A stretch of DNA of 64,000 nt, taken from contig OY829542.1 of NCBI GenBank assembly GCA_963691705.1, positions 46,851,002 through 46,915,001 of the forward strand, read 5' to 3'. The position numbers and the translations under genes are program-made. Shown here piece after piece: positions 9,815-19,636 of the stretch (position 1 is its first letter; each line of letters opens with the position of its first letter). The notes under the pieces are model-generated. The model was not told the DNA's origin and did no database searches. It was given only the letters and a program-made list of their open reading frames with translations. The DNA comes from Viola odorata (taxonomy: Eukaryota > Streptophyta > Magnoliopsida > Malpighiales > Violaceae).

Positions 9815-10486
9815 TGATATGATCCTTGGTTGCCCGAGGCTCGTAGCACGTACCTTTGATATAGTTCTAGGCTTGGATTTTGATGCGGAAGATAGATAAC
9901 TCAACACGATTGTTTAACCCTGCTAATATCCTGTATTAGCCAAACTAAACCTATCGGGTGAGGTTCTTTACACGATCTCTAACCCTGCTAATATCCTATA
10001 TTAGCCAAACTAGAGCTACGAATCAATGGAATTGAATTTCGGGTTTTACTTGCTATCCTAATCGAGTGTCCGGACTCAATGAGGGACAAGGTTCGCGAAG
10101 AAAAATTGAGAAAACTCTCTGATTTTTATTTGAAAGATAACGTAACCTAATAATGAAAAAGGTGGCTCCTTTAAATAGGAGAAACTCTAAATCCTTACAA
10201 TAGAAGTCCTTTTTCTAATTGAACTTCTAATTAATTAATTAAAATAAATCCAAACTAATTTAATTAATTAACAAAATAACTAATTAAAAATAGAAATTCT
10301 GAAGTTTCCTTATTGGACGCAAAGCTGGCGATCGTTGACGCAATTAGCAAATCATCGTTGGCGGTATGCCGCTAAGCTAGCTACTGCCAACTTTTAGCCC
10401 AAAAATCCTTCGTGGCTGCTCTCTACCAATTTTCATCCAAAATCGTCTCTTCTTGGCGACATGCCGCTAAGCACTGTCCAAAATCA
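9815..10486 (-). repeat. putative 672-bp 5' LTR
   Basis: The boundaries come from TGAT at 10486 and ATCA at 9815 next to the primer site. Inside are a CTATTTAAAGGAG TATA-like box (near 10170), two 35-40-bp direct repeats around 'ccctgctaatatcctRtattagccaaact' (9917 and 9982), and the paired motif 'ggcgacatgccgctaagc' / 'ggcggtatgccgctaagc'. The second LTR is not in the window. Confidence 0.45.
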
Positions 10487-10770
10487 TGTGTTTCGCGCCA
10501 TAACAAGCGTAATGAGTTGTGGCTCTTTTTCGTGTAGCACAGCTTCTTTGATGAGTGTCTCACATTGTAGTTCCTTGTAGATAAGTTGTGATAGCTTCGC
10601 TTGCAACTCATTGCTCCTCGCATGAGTCATTGGTCTAGTAGGTGGCAAAGGTATAGGATTCACATCACCTCTGAGTCAGAGGAGGAGTCTGCCAATGAAT
10701 CAAGCTTAGCGTGGAGACCTGCTACAGCTGATTCCATGCTACAAAGACCATTGATAAATTTCATCATTAT
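10487..10770 (-). mobile_element. distal fragment of Athila-like element X, with the C-terminus of ORF-1
   Basis: This is the left flank of Tat copy B. The minus strand from 10770 continues the ORF-1-like sequence of 21577 onward: a short open stretch ends ESAVAGLHAKLDSLADSSSD and stops at TGA 10662-10660, resembling the coiled-coil tail of Athila ORF-1 proteins. A second peptide (PTRPMTHARSNELQAKL, near 10560-10640) follows in another frame. Confidence 0.5.
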
Positions 10771-11307
10771 TGATAAGATTCAATGTCAATCTTGTGAGAT
10801 TCTGCGTCGTGTGCGATCGGAACAGTGGTGAATGGCGGCGAGTGTACCTGCAAGGCGCCGGAGGGGGAGCTCCAGCGTAGACACTCCGATGCTTAAGTTA
10901 GTTCGGGTTTTAAGAGTAGTAGAGGTTTCTCTAGGTGAGCTTGACCTTACCCTGATTGTGAAAAATGGTGGGGTATTTATAGATCTGGACAGCGATACCT
11001 GGCGATATCAAAGAGGGCGTCGTTTGATGATGGCGTCACGGGCGATATCAGTGGATGACGTCACGGGCGATGTCTGATGGGGCTGCCGGGAGCGATAACC
11101 TTGTGGGTCCCTAGGATGGGATGACGTCGTGCGTATAGAATTGCGTGAGTCCCCCCCCCCCCCCCCCCCCCGCTAAAGTCGACCATCCTAGGAATCCTTC
11201 GCTGATCCTTAGGCGATACAGGGATATCCTTATGGAGCTCAAGGGGATCCATTCCGATAAGAACCATTTGTGCAGTAGAACCGTTAGGACTATCTCGATT
11301 GTTATCA
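10771..11307 (-). repeat. 3' LTR of Tat copy B
   Basis: 537 bp, TGATAAGATTC...GTTATCA on the + strand. It contains a 21-C tract (11151-11171), the TATA box (10974-10981, minus strand) and one intact TGACGTCA (11055-11062); the second palindrome is altered to TGGCGTCA (near 11037). Confidence 0.95.
11151..11171 (+). repeat. 21-base C homopolymer in the 3' LTR
   Basis: A run of 21 C. The partner LTR has 16 (21425-21440), which accounts for the whole 5-bp length difference between the two LTRs. Confidence 0.95.
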
Positions 11308-12208
11308 TAAGCCCAACTGAAAACGAGCCCGAGTGTTTACCAAGGGCTGTCCATGTCTGTCATCTTGAATGAAGGTTTTTGTCGCGAGGTGATAAGTTCG
11401 CAGGGTCTCCGAGCTTCTTGGATTATTCAACGTCGATAAAACTCAAGTGATGAGCTGGAGATTGAGCTTGAGGCTACTGGGCAAGCTGACTCCGACTTTC
11501 GTTCTTATCTAAAGATTCGTCCTGGAGGGATGCCCCTATCACCCTAGCAGTTGCGAGGTCATTACTCTCCGCCTGGCAGTATTACTCTGATTGGCCCCTC
11601 GGGGGGGGCTTAAGAAGCCTCAGCTTATTCGAGTTGTGAAAGAGCTGTTGTCGGGTCACCGATAATATTGTCCAGGATATTCGACCAAGTCATACCGGGG
11701 ACTGGCACATATTCCAGGTCCATTGTTCTTCCAAGTGTTCTGCAAACATAGGAAGGAGATAGATTCGTATATAAAGGTTAGTAAACTTTTGTACTTACAG
11801 AGGTTTGAGGTCAATACGAGCCCAATCTTTCTTTTACGCTCAAGGAAACAGCGGTATCAATGCGGCTTTACGCCATCAGCTGCCTATGATTAGCGCGGCT
11901 TTATACCACCAGATGCCTGCGATGCCAGCGCGGTTTTACGCATCTAGGGCTACCTGCGACATCAACGCGGCCTTACACTGTGGATACCGGTAGCCATATG
12001 GCCTTTACGTGATGGCCACCCGTGATATCGTGTCTTTCGGCGTTTTTCCAGACCTTGTCTCGCATTCCTGCCGATATCTGTATTGCGGACAGTATACGAG
12101 CATTACCCTTTCCTTCCACTTTGGGCTAATCAGCCCTTGCGGTTATCGGGTCGGCTCGTCTTTTGAGGACCCCATTGTTCTTTCCTTCGAAACCTCCCTC
12201 TTGGAGCC
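11308..12208 (+). other. spacer between 3' LTR and antisense gene a (copy B)
   Basis: No coding sequence supported. It is partly alignable to 3442-4367 of copy A (reverse), for example the 'gttttcagttgggctta' junction and the 'atgccagcgcggttttacgcatctaggg' segment. It probably holds upstream control sequence for the antisense gene. Confidence 0.6.
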
Positions 12209-12215
12209 TATAAAT
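12209..12215 (+). promoter_or_regulatory. TATA box of antisense gene a (copy B)
   Basis: TATAAAT at 12209-12215, 50 bases before ATG 12265, in the same context as in copy A (3434-3441). Confidence 0.7.
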
Positions 12216-12264
12216 CAGGGAGTTTTTTCCACCCACGTTCTCCTCATCTTTTCCAACACGCATC

Positions 12265-12642
12265 ATGGATCATCTGACCAAGAATTTCCTCCTTTCCAAG
12301 GGCCATTCTCTCAAGAACCTTAATGATGGTGACGTCGGATTCCTGGAGAACATGCTGGTCAAGACTTCTGAGGACATCCTGGAGTTACAAGGGATGCTGA
12401 CCCCGCTTCACTCTAGGCTGGGGGCCACCTCTCTGGAGGATTTCAGTCCTTTGGAGAGCGTATCGAAACTGTCTGCCTCCATCGCTCGGATCCAAGTGGT
12501 GATCGCCATGCTGCAGCAGCGCAAAGATATGCTGGGGTGCTGCCTGAAGGGAATGAGAGCCACTTCCCATGATCTGCTCCTGGTCATGGATTCCTTGAGG
12601 GACCTTCCCGAAGTGCCTGAGGACGCTGGCTCTGATGCCTGA
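12265..12642 (+). CDS. antisense gene a of Tat copy B: 125-residue helical protein
   Basis: The ORF encodes 125 residues from ATG 12265 to TGA 12640-12642, followed by AATAAA at 12715-12720. It is the homologue of the gene at 3008-3385: I count 3 replaced residues (Ser/Ala, Ala/Thr, Leu/Ile) against about 36 silently changed codons. It remains intact although gag-pol in the same copy has three stops. It is transcribed toward the integrase end, antisense to pol. The protein is helical and leucine-rich with an acidic tail, and has no recognised domain. It may act in trans for the family or repress sense transcripts; both are guesses. Confidence 0.8.
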   Translation: MDHLTKNFLLSKGHSLKNLNDGDVGFLENMLVKTSEDILELQGMLTPLHSRLGATSLEDFSPLESVSKLSASIARIQVVIAMLQQRKDMLGCCLKGMRATSHDLLLVMDSLRDLPEVPEDAGSDA

Positions 12643-12844
12643 TAGCGGTGGCTCCCTTTGTACCCTTTTCTTTTCCCTCTTGTTCATGTACCTTCCGGCC
12701 ATTAGGCCATAATGAATAAACAGTTCTTATCATGTCGTCTTGCGACTATTCTTCTTCTAGGCGTCATAGGCTACATTTCCATTTCTGTTGTTGTTTAATT
12801 TCTTTCTTCTTTTCTTTCTGTATTTTGAATTATATTCTTGGCAG

Positions 12845-13990
12845 GACACTATCGTTGTTGCTACCTTCGCTCCTCCATCAGACAACATGGAGTTGAGTTA
12901 TGCGCTGACCGGTTCCAGGAAGAGACAGCGATTGGGAGACGAGGGCGGAAACCCCTCTTCCTTTACTACCGGGGCAGAGAATAGGTCCGTGGATGGGTTT
13001 GACTCGACGGCTGCTCCTCAGGGAGAGAATCCTTCGGGATTTTTGGGGAATCTGGGCACTAGCGATACCTTTGAGGCTTCTCCCCATTCTTTCGGCGGTT
13101 CCGCTCATGTGTATCCGCCCAATATGGGATACCAGGATGTCTCACAGGATTTCTCCGGCTATCAGCCTCATGGCGTTTACATCGCTTCAGGAGGTTCATC
13201 GTCACAGGTCCGCGCTCCCTTTTCCTTGGGTTTTCTTCCTTCGTGTATCCCCCTCCGGGACCGTTTTGGTGAAGGAGGAGCCACTTTTAACTGTGTAGTA
13301 GATCTCGGTCCGCTGAGTGGGCCCGCTGCGGTGACCCATCAAATTGGATTATTCGATCTCCGGAATACTGCTTTGACCGCGTTAGGGGGTGACGGCTCCG
13401 ATGAGGTTACGGCTTTTCTAGCTTCTCAAGTATTGGCGTCTGCGCCAGAACGGGTAGCTTTTCTTTCGAGGTCTGTGCTGGACAGGGAAAACTCCGTACG
13501 CTCTTCTCTTTTTACCAACATGATGTCTTTCCATTACTGGGCGGAGGAAGTGCGAAGTCAAGCCGCTTCCCTCTCCTCCGCTTTGAAGGAATTGGAGCGG
13601 GAGCGGGATGAGAAGAAAAAATGGCTGGAGGAGCACACAAATTTATTGTTGGCTCATCGGGAGCAAGAAAAAGAGCAATCTGCCGCCTTAGCAGCGGAAA
13701 AGGCCAAAGTCATCGCTTTGGAGGATGAGAAATTATCCTGGGAGAATGAGAGATCGTCTCTGATCAAAGAGAAAGCTGCCCTAGAGGAAGAGTCAGCCGA
13801 TAAGAGCATGTGGCATGTCGAACAGACTACCATCACTTTGGTTGATTGTTTTGAGGAAGTCCACGGGGTCGACGCGTACAAACCCGATGAGGTCTCTGCC
13901 GCCTTTAAACGAAGATCAGGGCACATTAACGAGGAAGGCTTTCGCCGGGCTAAAGCGGCAGGCTGGAAAAGGAGGAACCCCGAAGGTTGA
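12845..13990 (+). CDS. antisense coiled-coil protein of Tat copy B (possibly a 5'-truncated gene c)
   Basis: The frame is open from 12788; a good 3' splice site (pyrimidine-rich tract, TTCTTGGCAG) ends at 12844 and the first sensible ATG is 12887 (MELSYALTG). The protein from there is about 367 residues: a Ser/Gly-rich region, a central region with FNCVVDLGPL and FDLRNTALTALGGDGSDEV, then a charged coiled coil (about residues 215-310, with repeats of ELERERDEKKK and ALAAEKAKVIALEDEK type) and a basic end. Proteins with the gypsy-type transposon domain often end in such a coiled coil. Copy B therefore probably lost gene b and exon 1 of gene c, fusing sequence after gene a to the intron's 3' end. 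Function unknown. Confidence 0.5.
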   Translation, partial: DTIVVATFAPPSDNMELSYALTGSRKRQRLGDEGGNPSSFTTGAENRSVDGFDSTAAPQGENPSGFLGNLGTSDTFEASPHSFGGSAHVYPPNMGYQDVSQDFSGYQPHGVYIASGGSSSQVRAPFSLGFLPSCIPLRDRFGEGGATFNCVVDLGPLSGPAAVTHQIGLFDLRNTALTALGGDGSDEVTAFLASQVLASAPERVAFLSRSVLDRENSVRSSLFTNMMSFHYWAEEVRSQAASLSSALKELERERDEKKKWLEEHTNLLLAHREQEKEQSAALAAEKAKVIALEDEKLSWENERSSLIKEKAALEEESADKSMWHVEQTTITLVDCFEEVHGVDAYKPDEVSAAFKRRSGHINEEGFRRAKAAGWKRRNPEG

Positions 13991-15088
13991 TGCGCTTTGA
14001 GGCTTTATCGCTTTTCCCTTAGTGACCAATCGTCATTAAGTTTTTGCTATTAGTTTGACCATCACCGTTTGTAGCTCCCCTTAAATATTTTGATATGTTC
14101 GGACAACTTTATCGCTGACTTTCTTTTTGTCTAGTTGTCTGTTTGCGAACTCCTTTGGCGTTATCTTCGCCATATTTATTCCATGCGCTTTCTTTCCCGA
14201 ACAGACCCTTAGCGTTCCTGTCAAAATTACAGAACTCGGCCTTGGGTTAGCCTTCCCAGTGAGCCTGATGGTATCTCTTCTCATGAGATCCTCGCTCTTT
14301 CCGCTGCCCGAAAAGTATTCTGCGCATTCTTAATTGTAAAACATCAGTAACAAAAACATGTTACGAGAGACAGTAATTACCCGTAGGAGCCTTTCCGCTG
14401 CCATCATAGGGTGTTACTCTGGAACCCGTGGAGAATCGCTTTCGCTATCAGCTTTATACTTCACCAGGGATTACACATCTGGTTACTAGCCGGGATTTCA
14501 CGATTCTCCACGTTTCCCTGTTTTCACGATCGACCCTTAAGTGCCTCATCTTAGTGAGCTGTCGGATCGGGACGGCTATCACAAGGCTAGGGAATTTTCA
14601 CTTTTGGGCGTTGCCCTCGCGTCTAGAACCGTGTCCTTCCTTAATGGCATGGCTGCATCAGCCCAGCCGTTAAGATAGGAGTCTTATTTCTAGACGGAGT
14701 TTCTATTTTTTTGGGGCGTGCCTCTTCTTGATAGGCCGTCTCCATAAGAACGGTCCGTACAAGGAAAAGATTTTTCACTCCCAAAGATACCGGGTGGTGC
14801 CCTCACTTAATGAGCCGTCTGATCAAGATTGGTCATCACAAGGGTAGGACTTTTCACCCCCGGGGGCGTCTAGGATCTTTCAATCCGACGTTATTCAAGG
14901 TATGTTGGGTAGTGCCCTCACTTAGTGGGCCATCTGATCAGGACCGGCCATAACAAGGATAGGACTTTTCACTTCCCCAAGATACCCCATTTTTATCTGC
15001 ACAAGAGCAACCACAAAAACCCACGAAAGCTCTCTCATCGAGCGTTAGTCATGGTTAGGGTCGGTATAAATCAAAGGTGCAGATAAAA
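13991..15088 (-). other. spacer between antisense genes and integrase, with tandem repeats
   Basis: Non-coding. It contains at least four diverged copies of an approximately 65-75-bp unit (see next entry) and no convincing ORF. Tandem repeats between integrase and the 3' LTR are common in Tat-lineage elements. Confidence 0.6.
14535..14995 (+). repeat. diverged tandem repeats in Tat copy B
   Basis: Units near 14537, 14717, 14799 and 14911 share the pattern 'tgccctcacttaRtgRgccRtctgatcaRgRYYggYcat', then 'acaaggRtaggacttttcac'. The last two are most alike; spacing is uneven, 80-180 bases. Confidence 0.6.
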
Positions 15089-18000
15089 TTAAATTCTAGC
15101 ATAATATAGCTTCAAGCGAGCGATATTCCAAGAGTTGGATAGGGGTGTACCATCGAGTGTCTCCAGGCGATAGGCTCCTTTCCCGACAACGTGGGTGACA
15201 CGATATGGTCCTTCCCAGTTCGGACTGAGTTTCCCCATTCGTTGTCCTGCCGCTCGCTTGTCTCTGAGCACCAGGTCACCAGCTTTCAGCAACCGCTCTT
15301 TAATGCGCCTATTATGATATCGGGCCATCTTTCGTTTATAATGTTGCGTTTTCAGAAGGATTTCTTCTCGGACTTCTGGTAACGCATCCAGGTTAGCTCG
15401 TAACCTTTCCTCATTTAGTTCCTCACGAAAGTGGGCCACCCGTAGGCTCATGGTTCCAATTTCTACTGGTGTGACGGCTTCAGTCCCGAAGGCCAACGCG
15501 AAGGGCGTCTCTTTGGTACTAGTCTTAACGGTCATGCGGTATGCCCACATCACGTATGGTAGCTCATCAGCTCATTTCTTTTTAGACCCTTCTAGATTTT
15601 TCTTAATACCGCTGAGGATGCTCCGATTGGTCACTTTCGCTTGCCCATTAGTTTGCGGGTGAGCTACGGAGGAAAAGCGTTGCTCGATTCCGAATTCTGA
15701 GCATTGGTCTTGAAAGAATTGGCTGGTGAATTGCGTCCCATTGTCGCTGACGAGGACACGGGGTACGCCAAATCTCATGATAACTTGATGTTTAAAGAAA
15801 CGCCAAGTTTTTTCTGCCATGATTGTGGCGACCGCTTCAGCCTCTACCCACTTAGTGAAATAGTCCACCGCCACTATCACAAATTTCAGTTGGGACCTTG
15901 CCTTTGGGAATGGACCTAGGATATCGATCCCCCATTTGGCGAAAGGACAAGGGGCGATAATTTCAGATATTTCAGTGGCAGGTCGCCGAGGAATTTTAGC
16001 AAACTCCTGGCACTTAGGGCAAGCTCGCACATAATTGTGGCAATCTCTTCGAATGGTGGGCCAATAGAATCCGGACCGGAAGACTTGTGCCGCCAGGGTA
16101 TCGCCTGACACGTGCATACCACACACTCCTTCATGGATTTCACGCAAGGTGTGAAGACCCTCTTGCCCAGTTATACATTTGGCGGCAGGGTGAGAGAAAC
16201 ATCTTCGAACCAAATCCCCGTCATAGTACGTACAGCGGGCTGCCTGTTTCAGTACCTTCTTCTTTTCAACGGTATCCTCAGGCAGTTCCTCGTGTTTCAA
16301 GTATTTGATTACGGGAATTCGCCAGTCGCTATCATGTTCCTCCACACATAAAGACGCTTGCTCCTCCATGAAGGATGGTACCGATAGCTCACGATAATAT
16401 ATGTCCTTGGGTATGAACACTTCCGGGTTTGCGGCCAATTTCACTAGGTTGTCTGCTTCAGCGTTTTCCTCCCGGGGAATATGCTCAAAGCTGACTTGCA
16501 TGCCCTCTTTCTTTATTTCCAACAGTTCTCGCTTCACTTTGGCGAGATATTGAATCATGATGGGTTCTCGGGCCTGAGAGTGCCCCAAGACCTGGTCCAT
16601 TATTAACTTGGAATCACCACAGATTTTTAGACGCAGGTCTCCTGTTCTTCCAGTATCATGCCTTCCTTTAGAAGAAAGCTCCTTTCCAATTCTGAGCCCG
16701 GCTAGCAACGCCTCATACTCTGCCGCGTTATTAGATAACGGCTGTAGGATTCGGATGGCGTATCGTATTTGCATATCATGCGGCCCATTTATAAAGATTC
16801 CAGCTCCAGTCAGCTCTTGGTTTTTAGCCCCATCCACATGGACGATCCAAAGATCGGTATAGGTTTCCGGGAATGGGAGATCCATATCGCCCCATTCCGC
16901 TTCAGGTACGCCTTCTAAAGGATCCTCTGTGAAGGTGCATTCCGCTATGAAATCAGCCAAGATCTGAGCCTTTACAGACGGTCTAGACTGATACCTCAAT
17001 CCATACTGTTCCAATTCGAGTGCCCAGATCAACATCCTTCCGGAAAATTCAGGCTTTCGAAAGATCCTTTTTAAAGGCTGGTCTGTGAGTACGATGACGG
17101 AATAAGACTGAAAGTATCGGTCCATTTTGCGGGTGGCTTGTATAAGAGCGAACGCTATCTTTTCGATTCGGGCTTACCGCAATTCCGCATCTTTAAGAAC
17201 GTGGCTCACAAAATAGACTGGGCGATGAGAGTGGTTGTCGTCGCGAACAAGGACGGCACTGACCACTTCGTCTGCAGCGCCAAGATACAAATATAAGGTA
17301 TCGCCTGCCTCGGGCCTTGTCAATAATAAATCAGACGACAGATAATCTTTCAGGCCGATAAATGCTTCCTCGCAGTCAGGGGTCCACCCGAACGAAGCTT
17401 TTTTCCGTATAACTTTGAAAAACGGGAGACACTTCTCTCCTTGCTTAGAAATGAATCGTCCAAGGGCGATGACTCGCCCTATGAGTCTTTGTACTTCTTT
17501 AACGGTTCTGGGCGATATCATGTCTTGTATCGCTTTGATCTTCAAAGGGTTAGGCAGAATACCCTTTTGGCTAACGACGTAGCCCAAGAATTTTCCCGTT
17601 TGGAATGCAAACATGCATTTTCGGGGATTCAGCTTCATGCGATACCTTTTCATTACATCAAAGACTTCCTTTAAGTCTCGTAGGTGATCTTGAAAACTCG
17701 TGCTTTTTACCAATATATCATCGACGTATGCCTCTACGTTCCTCCCAATTTGTTCTTCAAATATTTTGTTGGCCATTCGTTGGAACGTTGCCCCGGCGTT
17801 TTTCAATCCGAACGGCATCGCCGTGTAATAGTATGTGGCCTTTGGAGTGAGAAACGCAATCTTTTCTTCATCTTCCCGGGCCATGGGAATTTGATGGTAT
17901 CCGGAGTTGGCATCCAGTGAACTTAAATAAGCGTATCCAGCAGTCTGATCAACCAACTGATCTATCCGAGGAAGCGGGTAACAATCTTTAGGGCAGGCAT

Positions 18001-19636
18001 CATTTAAATCAGTAAAGTCGATGCACATGCGCCAATCCCCATTGGGCTTAGGAACAAGAACGGGGTTCGCTAGCCAGGTGGGATATTGAACTTCACGAAT
18101 GAATCCTACATCGAGGAGCTTCGCTACCTCTTTATCCACGGCCAACGCCTTTTCATTAGAGAACGCGCGCCGCTTTTGCTGTACTGGCCTGGCCTCTGGG
18201 TCCACATTGAGCCGATGTTCGACTATTTCACGCGATATTCCTGGCATATCCGCGGGTTTCCACGCGAAGTCTCCTTGGCATTTATTCAGTAGCCGGGCCA
18301 GTTGGAGGTTTTCCGCTGGGCTAAGTTTTTCACTAATCAGGAAACTTGCCTCCTCTATTCCGATCGCTGGAACGGGCACCATCTTGTCCAGAGGTTGGGC
18401 ACGCTTCTCATCACTTTGTTCATAGGGGTCTGCCGCTATACACACGTACCTATCGCTGCTTCTCTGGGTCATGAGCGAATAGCATTCAGCTGCTAGTTTT
18501 TGACCACCCTTTATGGTTACCACCCCATCCCAAGAGGGGTACTTTATCTTTAGATGCTTCTGAGATATCACTGCGCCAAAGCGGTTAAGGAAAGGTCGTC
18601 CGAGTACGACATTGTAGGGCAAATTCAGATCCACGACAAGGAATAACAAGTTCTCTGATCGCTTGTAGGTGTCTTCTCGGAAATATATAGGCAGGGTAAT
18701 CACCCCCATAACAGGGATTGGAACTCCATCAACGCCGACTATAGGCCGTTTACTAGGTGTTAGCTCATTAGTAGGGCGTTTCATGAGGTTGTAGGCTTCC
18801 AGCGAAAAGAGATTCACCGCACTCCCATTATCAATGAGAGTTCTTCTGATTCCATGGCTAGCGATGACGGGCGTAACTACCAAAGCATCATTGTGTGGGT
18901 AGACGACGCCTTTCTCATCTTCTTCAGAAAAGGACAGTACCATTCGATCTAAAATGCCTATCGCATCTCCTTTTTTCATCGTGTCATCTCGTGCGCGTTT
19001 GTCTCCTTTCAGGAACGTCAGCTGCTCTGACTCGTTCATATAGGGAGTTCCTCCCGCAATGATATTAATCATGGGGATATAATCGTCATCAACCGTAAGA
19101 GCTTCCCTATCTTTCCCTCCGGGAATATTATCCTTTTGCTGGTCATGAGGAGGAACGGGTCGTTCATCCGCCGTCCTTTTCATGAGATTATTGCGGGCAT
19201 CTTCTCTTATCTGGGTGGCGAATTCTCCCAAATATCCTTCTTCAACCAATCGTTCTATCACCGCTTTTAAGTCTCTACACGCCTCCGTGGAATGGCCTCT
19301 GGCTTTGTGGAATTTATAATAAGCATTTTCTCTTCTCCCTAAAAACACTCCTGGTTTTGCAGGCGCGGGGTAGCGGATGGGAAGGTTTAGCTGTTCCGCT
19401 ATCGCTAAAATTTCGGCCCTTGGCACATTGAGGGAAGGAAAATCTGGGTCGTACGTTCGATTTTTATAAGAATCCCCGTGCCGCCGAGTGGGGGAGCCAC
19501 TGGTTTTTCCCTTCAGAAAATTGCCCCTTTGTCTGTCAGAGGTCTTGGGGATATGATCCTTCCGCCTAGCGTAATCATCGATAAAATGGTCATCGGGTAG
19601 AGGCTTCGCAGGAGCAGCAGTGATTTGAGATGCCCC
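15089..19636 (-). pseudogene. Tat copy B pol: protease, reverse transcriptase, RNase H, integrase (nonsense-disrupted)
   Basis: The frame is continuous with gag from 19636 to TAA/TAG near 15089. In order: a retroviral aspartic protease (DNGSAVNLF, near 18840), RT with LDANSGYHQI and YVDD (near 17715-17733), RNase H (DGAKN, AEYEALLAG), an integrase zinc finger (H-H-C-C, ending CPKCQEF) and a DDE core (WGIDILGPF, SDNGTQF). It is broken by TAA at 17176-17174 (expected Tyr) and TGA at 15574-15572 (expected Trp). The DDE glutamate is Lys (GQAKV, codon 15637-15635; GAA to AAA). The C-terminal part (15553-15089) ends with the usual WEGPYRV module. Without the stops this would be a full-length Tat pol. 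Non-functional in this copy. Confidence 0.9.

Larger units (their letters stand above)
8983..10486 (-). mobile_element. Ty3/gypsy element with initiator-Met-type primer site: 5' LTR, leader and start of gag
   Basis: On the minus strand: a putative LTR (10486-9815, TGAT...ATCA), a primer binding site two bases on (9812-9801), a long AT-rich leader (9800-9022) ending with an AG acceptor-like GAACAATTGCAGG, then ATG at 9021-9019 opening a 13-codon stub (MSNHSISTDEVEG) cut at 8983 by the Athila-like LTR. No polypurine tract precedes 10486, consistent with a 5' LTR inserted into element X. The family within Ty3/gypsy is not determined. Confidence 0.5.
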
